Below are positions 43,235-51,486 of a stretch of DNA of 64,000 nucleotides, in pieces. Location of the stretch: NCBI GenBank assembly GCA_900541965.1, contig UQLN01000003.1, forward strand, positions 1 through 64,000. Reading direction: 5' to 3'. Positions within the stretch are counted from its first letter, which is position 1. Every line of letters begins with the position of its first letter. The translations under genes were made by a program, and so were the position numbers. This DNA comes from an uncultured Parabacteroides sp. Its GTDB lineage: Bacteria; Bacteroidota; Bacteroidia; Bacteroidales; Tannerellaceae. The notes beneath the pieces are model-generated. The model worked only from the letters and a program-made list of their open reading frames with translations. It was not told the DNA's origin and ran no database searches.

Positions 43235-43295
43235 TCATAGTTATGATTTCCCTAATTCATAGTTATGATTTCGAAAAAACATAGTTATGAATTAG
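43235..43295. repeat. Three 22-23-bp spaced copies of a CATAGTTATG repeat
   Basis: TCATAGTTATGATTTC occurs at 43235-43250 and 43258-43273, and ACATAGTTATGAATTA at 43280-43295. The core CATAGTTATG is nearly palindromic. Spacing of 22-23 bp equals that of the unrelated array at 14580-14693. Confidence 0.65.
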
Positions 43296-43352
43296 AAAAA
43301 GATGTTTTTATATTTTGCTTGCAGGAGGGTTCCTGTTCCTTCTATTTATTAT

Positions 43353-43383
43353 TTTGCCTTCCCATTTTTAATTTGTATACTTG
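43353..43383 (+). promoter_or_regulatory. Promoter of the M20 peptidase gene
   Basis: TTTG at 43353-43356, a 19-base spacer and TATACTTG at 43376-43383 (one mismatch to TAnnTTTG), about 30 bases before the start codon. Confidence 0.5.
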
Positions 43384-43412
43384 TAGCAGAATAATTTTAA
43401 ACAAACAGACCT

Positions 43413-44768
43413 ATGTCAGTAAAAGCGTATATTGAATCGAACAAAGAACGTTTTATTGAAGAATTATTTTCTTTGATACGTATTCCTTCTGTAAGTGCCA
43501 AGCAAGAACATAAACCGGATATGACAACTTGTGCTCAACGATGGACGGAGTTATTATTGTTATCCGGTGCCGATAAAGCTGTTGTTATGCCAACAGAGGG
43601 AAATCCTGTGGTATATGGTGAAAAAATAATATCTCCGGATGCTCCGACAGTTCTGGTTTATGCCCATTATGACGTAATGCCTCCCGAACCTTTGGAGCTT
43701 TGGAAAAGTCAACCTTTCGAACCTGAAATTCGTGACGGACGTATCTGGGCACGTGGTGCCGATGATGATAAAGGACAAGCAATGATGCAGGTAAAAGGCT
43801 TTGAAACAGCTATTAAACAAGATTTGCTAAAGTGTAATGTCAAGTTCATTTTTGAAGGAGAGGAAGAGATTGGTTCCCCCAGTCTCGAGGCTTTTTGCCG
43901 TACCCATAAAGAATTATTGAAAGCAGATGTAATTCTTGTTTCCGATACCAGTATGGTAAGTGCGGAAACACCTTCGCTAACAACCGGCTTACGTGGGCTT
44001 GCTTATTGGGAAATAGAAGTGACCGGCCCGAACAGGGACTTGCATTCCGGACATTTTGGCGGGGCAGTAGCCAATCCGATAAATGTACTCTGTAAATTGA
44101 TTGCCGATGTAATCGATGCCGACGGGCGCATCACGATTCCCGGTTTTTATGACGATGTGGAAAACGTTTCTCAGGCCGAACGTGAAATGATTGCCCAAAT
44201 ACCTTTCGACGAAGCGAAATATAAGGCAGCTATAGGTGTGGATGAATTGGCTGGTGAGAAAGGTTACTCCACTCTCGAGCGGAACAGTTGCCGTCCCTCT
44301 TTCGATGTTTGCGGAGTCTGGGGCGGATATATAGAAGAAGGTAGTAAAACAGTTTTACCGTCTAAAGCATACGCCAAAGTTTCCTGCCGTTTGGTACCTC
44401 ATCAGAACCATTCGAAAATATCCCGTTTGTTTGAAGAATATATGATGCGCGTAGCACCTGCTTCCGTTAAAGTAAAGGTGACTCCTAAACATGGGGGAGA
44501 AGGATATGTTTGTCCGATAGATATGCCGGCTTACAAAGCAGCGGAAGAAGCAGTCGGTGTTGCATTCGGGAAGAAGCCCTTAGCTGTTCGCCGTGGCGGA
44601 AGTATTCCTATTATTTCGACTTTCGAACAAGTTTTAGGCATAAAAACCGTGTTGATGGGTTTCGGGCTTGAACAAAATGCCATCCATTCGCCCAATGAAA
44701 GTTGTACGCTCGATTTCTTCTATAAAGGAATAGAATCGGTTGTCGAATTTTACAGACGCTTCAGTTGA
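43413..44768 (+). CDS. M20-family metallopeptidase (dipeptidase-like)
   Basis: A 451-residue zinc peptidase of the M20/M25/M40 family, cytoplasmic (no signal). The metal and catalytic motifs are YAHYDVMPPEPLELW, the bridging Asp in RGADDDKGQ and the general-base Glu pair in EGEEEIGSPS. A dimerisation domain lies in the middle (about 185-340), and the last metal His is in NAIHSPNE near the C terminus. It hydrolyses dipeptides or similar; the exact substrate is unknown. It begins a rightward cluster with helicase, deaminase and phosphorylase genes. Confidence 0.92.
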   Translation: MSVKAYIESNKERFIEELFSLIRIPSVSAKQEHKPDMTTCAQRWTELLLLSGADKAVVMPTEGNPVVYGEKIISPDAPTVLVYAHYDVMPPEPLELWKSQPFEPEIRDGRIWARGADDDKGQAMMQVKGFETAIKQDLLKCNVKFIFEGEEEIGSPSLEAFCRTHKELLKADVILVSDTSMVSAETPSLTTGLRGLAYWEIEVTGPNRDLHSGHFGGAVANPINVLCKLIADVIDADGRITIPGFYDDVENVSQAEREMIAQIPFDEAKYKAAIGVDELAGEKGYSTLERNSCRPSFDVCGVWGGYIEEGSKTVLPSKAYAKVSCRLVPHQNHSKISRLFEEYMMRVAPASVKVKVTPKHGGEGYVCPIDMPAYKAAEEAVGVAFGKKPLAVRRGGSIPIISTFEQVLGIKTVLMGFGLEQNAIHSPNESCTLDFFYKGIESVVEFYRRFS

Positions 44769-44771
44769 TAT

Positions 44772-46079
44772 ATGAATAATGAAATAATAGCTCGTGCTCT
44801 TGCCAATACCGGTATTGAAGCACTGAATGAGATGCAGCAGGCTGTACTTGCTGCCGGGACTTCGAAAGACATGGTTTTACTGAGTCCGACAGGTTCCGGC
44901 AAGACGTTGGCATTCCTGCTGCCGCTTCTTACGACCTTAACGGGTGAAGATAAAAAGATACAAGCTCTTATAATTGCTCCATCAAGAGAACTGGCTTTAC
45001 AGATAGAGACTGTATTCCGTTCGTTAGGAGCAGGGCATAAGGTTAGTTGCTGCTATGGAGGCCATCCGATCCGTACGGAAAAGAAGAATCTGGAACATCC
45101 GCCTACGATATTGATAGGAACTCCCGGACGTATTGTAGACCATATGGAACGAAACACCATCAATCTCGATACTGTCCGTACTTTGATTATGGATGAGTTC
45201 GATAAATCCCTTGAACTGGGCTTCCTGAAAGAGATAAAGGAGATACTTTCGCATTTGCCGGGAGTACGCCGCAGGGTACTGACATCAGCAACGGAAGCAG
45301 TTGAGATACCTTCGTTTACAGGGATAACTTCTCCGGTGCGTCTTTCTTTCCTGAAAGAGGTAAAAGAACCGAAAAGATTGACTGTACGGATTGTGAAATC
45401 TCCGGTAAAAGATAAGTTGGAAACGCTTTATAAATTGCTGGGAGAGCTGAAAGGTGCTTCTGCCTTGATATTTTGTAATTACCGCGAAACGGTGGAAAGA
45501 GTAAGCAATTATCTGACTGAAATGGAGGTGGATAATGAATGTTTCCATGGCGGAATGGAACAGCCGGAGCGTGAACGTGTCTTGTCTTACTTCCGGAATG
45601 GCAGTGCTACCGTATTTATATCGACAGACCTTGCCTCCCGTGGATTGGATATTCCGGAAGTACAGAATGTAATCCACTATCATCTTCCTGTAAGCGAAGA
45701 GGCTTATATCCACCGGAATGGACGCACGGCTCGTATGAACGGAACGGGAAATGCCTATTTGATACTGAACGACGCAGAAACCATACCGGAATATATACAG
45801 CGTGAGCCGGAAGAATTTTTTTTGCCTGAAACAGCAAAAGTGCCTTTACGTTCCGAATGGGTTACATTGACTGTCAACCGGGGAAAACGGGATAAGTTAA
45901 GCAAGAAAGATGTTGTAGGTTTTCTGTTGCAAAAAGGGGAACTGGAGAAAGATGATTTAGGTATGGTGGAAGTGAAAGAGAGTTGCTCTTTTGCGGCAGT
46001 GAAACGGGGTAAGTTATCCGGATTGCTGAAACGTATACGTGATGAGAAAATAAAAAATATGAAGGCTAAGTTCTTATGA
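44772..46079 (+). CDS. DEAD-box-type RNA helicase with DEFD motif II
   Basis: A 435-residue superfamily 2 helicase. Motifs: I SPTGSGKT, Ia PSRELALQ, Ib TPGRI, II DEFD (in LIMDEFDKSLELGF), III TSATE, then IV-VI in the second RecA domain with STDLASRGLDIPE and HRNGRTARM. Motif II reads DEFD rather than DEAD. The last about 80 residues are basic (KRGKLSGLLKRIRDEKIKNM) and may bind RNA. The Q-motif region (GIEALNEMQQAV) is present. It overlaps the next start by 4 bases (ATGA). Likely role in RNA or ribosome remodelling. Confidence 0.92.
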   Translation: MNNEIIARALANTGIEALNEMQQAVLAAGTSKDMVLLSPTGSGKTLAFLLPLLTTLTGEDKKIQALIIAPSRELALQIETVFRSLGAGHKVSCCYGGHPIRTEKKNLEHPPTILIGTPGRIVDHMERNTINLDTVRTLIMDEFDKSLELGFLKEIKEILSHLPGVRRRVLTSATEAVEIPSFTGITSPVRLSFLKEVKEPKRLTVRIVKSPVKDKLETLYKLLGELKGASALIFCNYRETVERVSNYLTEMEVDNECFHGGMEQPERERVLSYFRNGSATVFISTDLASRGLDIPEVQNVIHYHLPVSEEAYIHRNGRTARMNGTGNAYLILNDAETIPEYIQREPEEFFLPETAKVPLRSEWVTLTVNRGKRDKLSKKDVVGFLLQKGELEKDDLGMVEVKESCSFAAVKRGKLSGLLKRIRDEKIKNMKAKFL

Positions 46080-47335
46080 GCATATTGATAAAAGAAGTCC
46101 TTTTAGATGGGGCGGTTTCCGATATTTATATAAAAGATAATCGGATTACACAGATAGGAACCGGTTTGAATATATCGGCGGACCAGAAAATCGAAGGAAA
46201 AGGGAAAGCGGCTATCCCCGGTTTTGTAAATGCACATACGCATGCGGCAATGACTTTGTTCCGCGGTTTTGGGGATGATATGCCGTTGATGCCCTGGTTG
46301 GAAGAAAAAATCTGGCCAAATGAAGCTAAACTGACTTATGAAGATATTTATTGGGGTGCGAAATTAGCTTGCCTTGAAATGATAAAGAGCGGGACTACCA
46401 CATTCTTCGATATGTATCATAAGTTTCATGCCACTGCTGAAGCGGTGGAAGAAATGGGATTACGCGGATTGATTGCAGGGGTTTGCTTTGACCATTTCGT
46501 GCCCGAACAGACAGAAAAAAATAAGCAATATAACCTGAAGTTGATGACGGAGACGGACAGGTATAGTTCCCGGATACAATATGCAATGGGGCCTCATGCC
46601 ATTTATACTGTCTCTGGAAAGTTGCTTCAATGGGCACATAATATTTCTGCAGAACGGAATATTCCGGTTCATTTGCATCTGGCGGAAACAGAAACAGAAG
46701 TACATAACAGTCTGAAAAATTTCGGGATGACTCCCGTTCGTTATCTGAACAGTTTAGGGGTCTTATCTCCCCATTTGATTCTTGCCCATGCCCTGTATGT
46801 GGATGATGAAGAGATACAAATGCTTGCCGACCATGATGTAAAAGTTGTGCATAATCCGGCATCCAATATGAAACTGGCATCCGGAGGACGTTTTAAATTC
46901 TGTGAAATGAAGGATGCAGGTATCCGGGTTGCATTGGGAACCGACGGATGTTCATCTTCCAATAATCTGGATATGGTGGAAACTATGAAGTTGGCCTCTC
47001 TGTTGGGAAAAGTGTGGAGAAAAAATCCGGAAGTGATGCCGGCGAATACCATTTTCCATGCTGCAACAGAGGAAGGTGCAAATGCCATCGGCCTGAATGC
47101 CGGACGGATTGCAGAAGGATATCTGGCAGATCTTTCTTTGGTTAATCTCCATACTCCGGCATTTACTCCTAATCACAACTTTATTTCCAATCTTGTTTAT
47201 GCCGCTAATGGCAGTTGCATAGACACGGTTATCTGTGATGGGAAAATTCTTATGCAGGGACAGAAAGTACCGGGTGAGGATGAAATTATGGAAAAAACAG
47301 CCGAAATTGCCTATAATTTAATACAACGAAAATAA
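46076..47335 (+). CDS. mtaD: Amidohydrolase, 5'-methylthioadenosine/S-adenosylhomocysteine deaminase type
   Basis: A 419-residue metal-dependent deaminase. The metal-binding His pair is in NAHTHAAMTLFRG. EEKIWPNEAKLT and SGTTTFFDMY are typical of the MtaD group. HLHLAETETE, ILAHALYVDDEE and the final Asp in LGTDGCSSSNNLDM complete the site. It is translationally coupled to the helicase gene (4-base overlap) and followed after 6 bases by purine nucleoside phosphorylase, so a purine/SAM-nucleoside salvage pair is likely. Confidence 0.88.
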   Translation: MSILIKEVLLDGAVSDIYIKDNRITQIGTGLNISADQKIEGKGKAAIPGFVNAHTHAAMTLFRGFGDDMPLMPWLEEKIWPNEAKLTYEDIYWGAKLACLEMIKSGTTTFFDMYHKFHATAEAVEEMGLRGLIAGVCFDHFVPEQTEKNKQYNLKLMTETDRYSSRIQYAMGPHAIYTVSGKLLQWAHNISAERNIPVHLHLAETETEVHNSLKNFGMTPVRYLNSLGVLSPHLILAHALYVDDEEIQMLADHDVKVVHNPASNMKLASGGRFKFCEMKDAGIRVALGTDGCSSSNNLDMVETMKLASLLGKVWRKNPEVMPANTIFHAATEEGANAIGLNAGRIAEGYLADLSLVNLHTPAFTPNHNFISNLVYAANGSCIDTVICDGKILMQGQKVPGEDEIMEKTAEIAYNLIQRK

Positions 47336-47341
47336 GAAAAG

Positions 47342-48169
47342 ATGGACGCAAATGAAATGAATAAGAGATACCGGAAAGCTGCCGATTATCTGAATACCCG
47401 TATTTCCGGACAGCCGGAAACAGCGATTATTCTGGGAAGTGGTCTGGGTTCGTTGGCCGATGAGATTGAAGATACTACAATTATCCCTTATAGTGAGATT
47501 CCTCACTTTATGCATTCTACTGCCATTGGTCATAAAGGCAACCTGATTTATGGCAAATTGGGAGGGAAGCAGGTGCTTGCCATGCAGGGACGTTTCCATT
47601 ATTATGAAGGGTATTCCATGCAGGAAGTTACTTTCCCGGTGCGTGTGATGAAATTGCTGGGTATTAAAAACCTGTTGGTTTCAAATGCTGCAGGTGGGAT
47701 TAATAATACTTTTAAGGTTGGCGACCTGATGATTATATGCGACCATATCAATATGATGCCTAATCCGCTGATAGGTCCGAATAATGATTCGTTTGGCGTC
47801 CGTTTCCCGGATATGACAAGGGCATACGACAGAGAATTTATCCGTTGTGTCGAGGAGATAGCGGATAAATATAACATCCCGTTGAAAAAAGGTGTTTATG
47901 TAGGCCTTACGGGACCTTCTTTCGAGACGCCTTCCGAATATGCTTTTTATGGCAGAGGGGGAGGCGATGCCATCGGAATGAGTACAGTGCCGGAAGTGAT
48001 TGTGGCACGTCATGCAGGTTTGCGTGTATTCGGAATGTCTGTCATAACAAATGAGGGATACCATTTTGCTGATGATTTTGTAAATGATGGGGAGGATGTA
48101 ATTGTTGCTGCAAACCGGGCAGCCTCTGTTATGAGTCTTCTTTTTAGTGAATTGATAGCCAAAATGTGA
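47342..48169 (+). CDS. punA: Purine nucleoside phosphorylase (type I)
   Basis: A 275-residue trimer-type phosphorylase that splits inosine/guanosine with phosphate. Motifs: ILGSGLGSLADEIED (phosphate site), QGRFHYYEGYSMQEVTFPVRVMK in part, SNAAGGINN, GPSFETPSE and MSTVPEVIVARHAG. The ATG at 47342 gives a slightly long N terminus; the Met at 47357 is an alternative. It is paired with the upstream deaminase. Confidence 0.94.
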   Translation: MDANEMNKRYRKAADYLNTRISGQPETAIILGSGLGSLADEIEDTTIIPYSEIPHFMHSTAIGHKGNLIYGKLGGKQVLAMQGRFHYYEGYSMQEVTFPVRVMKLLGIKNLLVSNAAGGINNTFKVGDLMIICDHINMMPNPLIGPNNDSFGVRFPDMTRAYDREFIRCVEEIADKYNIPLKKGVYVGLTGPSFETPSEYAFYGRGGGDAIGMSTVPEVIVARHAGLRVFGMSVITNEGYHFADDFVNDGEDVIVAANRAASVMSLLFSELIAKM

Positions 48170-48265
48170 ATTTTATAGATAATATCAAGTTTCTGGTTTA
48201 AAACAAGATATGCTTTTAAACGGAGAAGCTTGGGAAAATAAGGGTGTAAAAAAAGGCTTTTGAGT

Positions 48266-48296
48266 TTTGGAAAAATGAAAAATACCTATATCTTTG
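48266..48296 (+). promoter_or_regulatory. Promoter of the tRNA cluster
   Basis: TTTG at 48266-48269, a 19-base spacer and TATCTTTG at 48289-48296. The predicted start lies a few bases before tRNA-Gly. Both boxes are exact. Confidence 0.8.
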
Positions 48297-48307
48297 CACC
48301 CGTTATC

Positions 48308-48380
48308 GCGGAAGTAGCTCAGTTGGTAGAGCATAACCTTGCCAAGGTTAGGGTCGCGGGTTCGAGTCCCGTCTTCCGCT
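48308..48380 (+). tRNA. tRNA-Gly (GCC)
   Basis: The acceptor stem GCGGAAG/CTTCCGC is perfect. The anticodon stem TAACC/GGTTA holds the loop TTGCCAA with anticodon GCC. The T-loop region GGTTCGAGTCC is standard, and the discriminator is T. CCA is not encoded. Confidence 0.96.
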
Positions 48381-48430
48381 CTCTCAGATAACAAAGGCGA
48401 TATGAGATCGCTTTTTTCATGTAATGACAA

Positions 48431-48516
48431 GCCCAGGTGGCGGAATTGGTAGACGCGCTCGTTTCAGGTGCGAGTGGTTAATAGCCGTGCAGGTTCGAGT
48501 CCTGTTCTGGGCACCA
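48431..48516 (+). tRNA. tRNA-Leu (CAG)
   Basis: Class II tRNA with a long variable arm. The acceptor starts GCCCAGG and ends CTGGGC, followed by A and an encoded CCA. The anticodon loop TTCAGGT lies between CTCGT and GCGAG. The D-arm GGCGGAATTGGTAGAC is typical of tRNA-Leu. Confidence 0.95.
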
Positions 48517-48519
48517 TCT

Positions 48520-48603
48520 GCGCAGGTGGTGGAATTGGTAGACACGCTACTTTGAGGGGGTAGTGCCGGTTACGGCGTGTGAGTTCAAGTCTCATCCTGC
48601 GTA
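48520..48603 (+). tRNA. tRNA-Leu (GAG)
   Basis: Class II tRNA starting 3 bases after the previous one. The acceptor GCGCAGG pairs with CCTGCGT (terminal G-T). The anticodon stem-loop is CTACT TTGAGGG GGTAG with anticodon GAG. CCA is not encoded. Confidence 0.93.
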
Positions 48604-48625
48604 CTTTGTTTTTTATAATTATAAG

Positions 48626-48696
48626 TTATCCATTTAATTAGTTAAGAGTACTTCAAAAAAGTACATGATTTGACTAATTATATGGATAATTTTTTA
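48626..48696 (+). terminator. Long hairpin terminator after the tRNA cluster
   Basis: The outer arms TTATCCATTTAATTAGTTA (48626-48644) and TGACTAATTATATGGATAA (48671-48689) pair with few mismatches. An inner GTACTT/AAGTAC stem continues it. A T-run follows from 48690. Confidence 0.65.
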
Positions 48697-48756
48697 TTAG
48701 CCTCTAACTCATTCGCGATTGTGGCGATGTTTTTGTTTTACTTGTAGGTGGTTTTA

Positions 48757-48788
48757 TTTGTTTATCCTTTGTTTTTTCTATACCTTTC
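48757..48788 (+). promoter_or_regulatory. Promoter of the AbiC-like gene
   Basis: TTTG at 48757-48760, a 20-base spacer and TACCTTTC at 48781-48788 (one mismatch to TAnnTTTG), 36 bases before the start codon. This suggests the gene is expressed on its own. Confidence 0.6.
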
Positions 48789-48824
48789 AAGCTTTGAATA
48801 TCAATATGAAGAAACAAAACTATT

Positions 48825-50735
48825 ATGCAAAAAATTAGTCGAATTAAATGCGAAAATGCAACTGATTCTGTACAAGAGTTTCGCATCTTATGGGATGGTG
48901 GAAAAACAGATTGGTCAGAGCATTATTCAAATTCCCAGTCAAGAACTATTGATCTAGTCAATTATAATATACCTGAAGGAAATATTGTTTGGATAGAAGT
49001 TCATGTCATGAATGGCATGAATGGAAAAATAAAAGAATCTATAGAGCATGTCTTGTATTGTAGCAATGTCCCTTCTGTAGCGGCTTATCGTACAACAGGA
49101 ACAGCATTGTCTTTCAATGTGGAATTTTTAAGAGAACAAATAAATATTCCAATCTCTAATGCCGGGCTTTGCCTGTTTAGTCCGTATTTCTCAGAGTTAT
49201 TTGCTGAGCTCAATTATTTAGACAAAGACAAGAGATTCTTTAAAAACACTGCATTCCAAATTCGTGCCGTATTCCTGCTACAATATCTAATCAACCTTGA
49301 AGAAAAGAGATATCAAAAAACAGAACTGGCGTTTAACTGTTTGCTTATTGGCTTACCGAGTCATATCCCATTACCAGAACAGTTTAATTTGACCGAAAAG
49401 GAAAAGGTAACAGCTAGAAATCTGTTCAATAAAGTTAGAACAAGTTGGAAGAAAATAGATACTATTTCTATGAGAGATTTTCAAGAAAAATTCATTTTTC
49501 GTAAAGGTCAGTTAAAAATGCAGGAAATGAATTGGGAACTGACCATAGATGATCAGATGTATGACATAATGCTTGATACCATCCCGCAGTCTTTCAAAAA
49601 GATACGTTTCCCATGGCTGGAAAAATATATACAAGTGTTTTGGCATAGAAGAAAAGAGGATAATACATTCACAAAAGATTTTTGGAAATACTTGGCATGG
49701 TTTGCTATTATAGTTATTTTAATACTTATCTTACCTTTTCTATTTACCAGTCCAGGTAGTGAACGTTTAAATTTCAGAGAAACAGGGCAAATAGGTGATA
49801 CTATTGGAGGTATTGTAGGACCATTTGTCGCTATAGCAGCAGCTCTACTTACATTTTTTGCTTTTTGGGTACAATATAAAGCAAATATGCAACAGAGAAA
49901 TGATATTCGAATTGAACGTTTTGAAAATAAATTTTTCAATTATATTCAATTACTAAATAATCAAATTTCGGATAGCTACATACCTAATGTTGGGAATAAT
50001 AAACAAAGTTATCATTATATGTTTTATGAATTCAAATCTATTTGCTATTATTTACAGACTCAACAATATCTTCTGGATATTGGATGTACTCCAAATACTC
50101 AACAAAAATCAAAAGCTGAAATATTTAAATGTGCTTATATTATGTTTATAAATGGAGGAAGTCTTTCAGCAACAGATCGTATCACCGAAGAATGTAATTG
50201 CTATAGCATGGAAGAACTAAAACTTATAAATAATTTTTTTCATAAATTCAATGAACAAAAAGGTAAAAACAACCATAACCTATTAAATAATAAAAAATTA
50301 CCACTATTTCTCCATTGGCTATATGAAAATACTTCTCAAAAGAGCAATAATCGTTTGGATAAAAATGGTAGTGTGCAATATCTTCGAGATTACAAAACGG
50401 AAGATATACAGCTATTTGATGGACATCGATTGAGATTGATACCATTTTATAGAAGTATCTGTATAATTATTAAATATTTGCACGAAGAGATTTATTCACA
50501 TGATTCTTGGGAAAACCATTCACCTGATCACACATTCGAATTTTATATCAATCTTTTATGTTCTCAGCTATCAGAACATCAAATAGGATTATTAAAAATC
50601 ATATATAAATATAGTAACAATTCATCCCATATATATTTTACGGAGAATGATGGCGTAAAAAACTTTTTTAGTCATTACATAAACGAATATCTTCGGGTTA
50701 GTACTATGGACTGCGATAAATGGAATTTTAAATAA
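48825..50735 (+). CDS. Two-TM protein with putative AbiC-like phage-defence domain and unknown N-terminal half
   Basis: A 636-residue protein, strikingly AT-rich compared with its neighbours. Residues 1-105 look like a small beta domain (ending SVAAYRTTGTALSFNVEF). Residues 105-280 are mostly helical and unrecognised. Two membrane helices follow at about 288-311 and 330-350. Between and after them comes GQIGDTIGGIVGPFVAIAAA, then a charged ERFENKFFNYIQLLNNQI segment and a soluble C-terminal half. The GDTIGG-helix-Q-FFNYI layout resembles Pfam putAbiC, putative phage abortive infection proteins; this is recognition from memory. No partner gene is present. It lies directly after three tRNA genes, a common insertion spot. 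Phage defence is inference. Confidence 0.6.
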   Translation: MQKISRIKCENATDSVQEFRILWDGGKTDWSEHYSNSQSRTIDLVNYNIPEGNIVWIEVHVMNGMNGKIKESIEHVLYCSNVPSVAAYRTTGTALSFNVEFLREQINIPISNAGLCLFSPYFSELFAELNYLDKDKRFFKNTAFQIRAVFLLQYLINLEEKRYQKTELAFNCLLIGLPSHIPLPEQFNLTEKEKVTARNLFNKVRTSWKKIDTISMRDFQEKFIFRKGQLKMQEMNWELTIDDQMYDIMLDTIPQSFKKIRFPWLEKYIQVFWHRRKEDNTFTKDFWKYLAWFAIIVILILILPFLFTSPGSERLNFRETGQIGDTIGGIVGPFVAIAAALLTFFAFWVQYKANMQQRNDIRIERFENKFFNYIQLLNNQISDSYIPNVGNNKQSYHYMFYEFKSICYYLQTQQYLLDIGCTPNTQQKSKAEIFKCAYIMFINGGSLSATDRITEECNCYSMEELKLINNFFHKFNEQKGKNNHNLLNNKKLPLFLHWLYENTSQKSNNRLDKNGSVQYLRDYKTEDIQLFDGHRLRLIPFYRSICIIIKYLHEEIYSHDSWENHSPDHTFEFYINLLCSQLSEHQIGLLKIIYKYSNNSSHIYFTENDGVKNFFSHYINEYLRVSTMDCDKWNFK

Positions 50736-50760
50736 TATTAAGTTGGAACATAAATTGACT

Positions 50761-50810
50761 ATTTAACATGGAGGAAAACATATTTTTAATATTTTTCCTC
50801 CATGTTAAAT
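50761..50810. terminator. Perfect 18-bp stem after the AbiC-like gene
   Basis: ATTTAACATGGAGGAAAA (50761-50778) pairs perfectly with 50793-50810 around a 14-base loop. There is no strong T-tract outside the stem, but the arms end in A4/T4. It lies between two converging genes and probably works in both directions. Confidence 0.55.
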
Positions 50811-50980
50811 GTAAAGATGTTAATCTTTTCAAGATTACAGCATTTTCGCTTATATTTATTTTTTTCAAAGGAAAAAAATTATTGATTTATAAGCGGCTCC
50901 TTGTTTGCTGTTATTTTACTATGAAATTTTCACCCTGAAATATCTATTGATACTTTATTAAAACAAAGCTGTAAAAGCTA

Positions 50981-51259
50981 TTACTTTGTATTCAATTGGG
51001 ATAGTAATCTTTTTCCTGGTTTAAATTTGACACTGAATCGGGGAGCTATCATACAAGTATCGCCAGTTTTAGGATTACGTCCTAAACGTTCAGTCTGGCC
51101 CCATAAAGAAAAAACACCAAAATCTTTTAAAGTAAGACAGTTATCTTCTTTCAATATACCTGCTAATTCTTCTTGAAATGCTTTCACGAAAGTAGCAGCT
51201 TCTTGAGGGGTTATCGACATTCGTTTAGCAAGTCTGTTGGATAAACCTTTTTTGTTCAT
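50981..51259 (-). CDS. HU/IHF-family DNA-binding protein
   Basis: A 92-residue bacterial histone-like protein. It has the family arm motif in divergent form (GRNPKTGDTCMIAPRFSVKFKPG) and the helical start MNKKGLSNRLAKRMSITPQEAATFV. It bends or wraps DNA. It is more divergent than housekeeping HU, closer to the IHF-like relatives often found beside accessory genes in Bacteroidetes. It converges on the AbiC-like gene. Confidence 0.9.
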   Translation of the reverse strand: MNKKGLSNRLAKRMSITPQEAATFVKAFQEELAGILKEDNCLTLKDFGVFSLWGQTERLGRNPKTGDTCMIAPRFSVKFKPGKRLLSQLNTK

Positions 51260-51486
51260 GATATTAATCTTAATTCTGATTTTTACAAGAACAAAGGAAA
51301 CATATTTAACCTGTAAAGGTTCATTGGAATCTTCTATGATTATAAAAAATAATACTTTTAATTATAAAAAATAATATTATCCAACTAAAAATCAAGATGA
51401 TATGATTGCATACAACAAGAGCACCTTTGATATAAAAAATAGTTTTGAAATCTATTAAAAATAATTTTAAACAGTTGATATATAAT

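Noticed and set aside
43235..43295. CRISPR-like repeats
   Set aside because: Only three copies with 6-7 bp between them; far too short for spacers.
48590..51260. Integrative element with tRNA-derived attachment sites
   Set aside because: I looked by eye for a second copy of the tRNA-Leu 3' end near the right side of the AbiC-like gene and found none. No integrase gene is present, so I do not call an att-bounded island.
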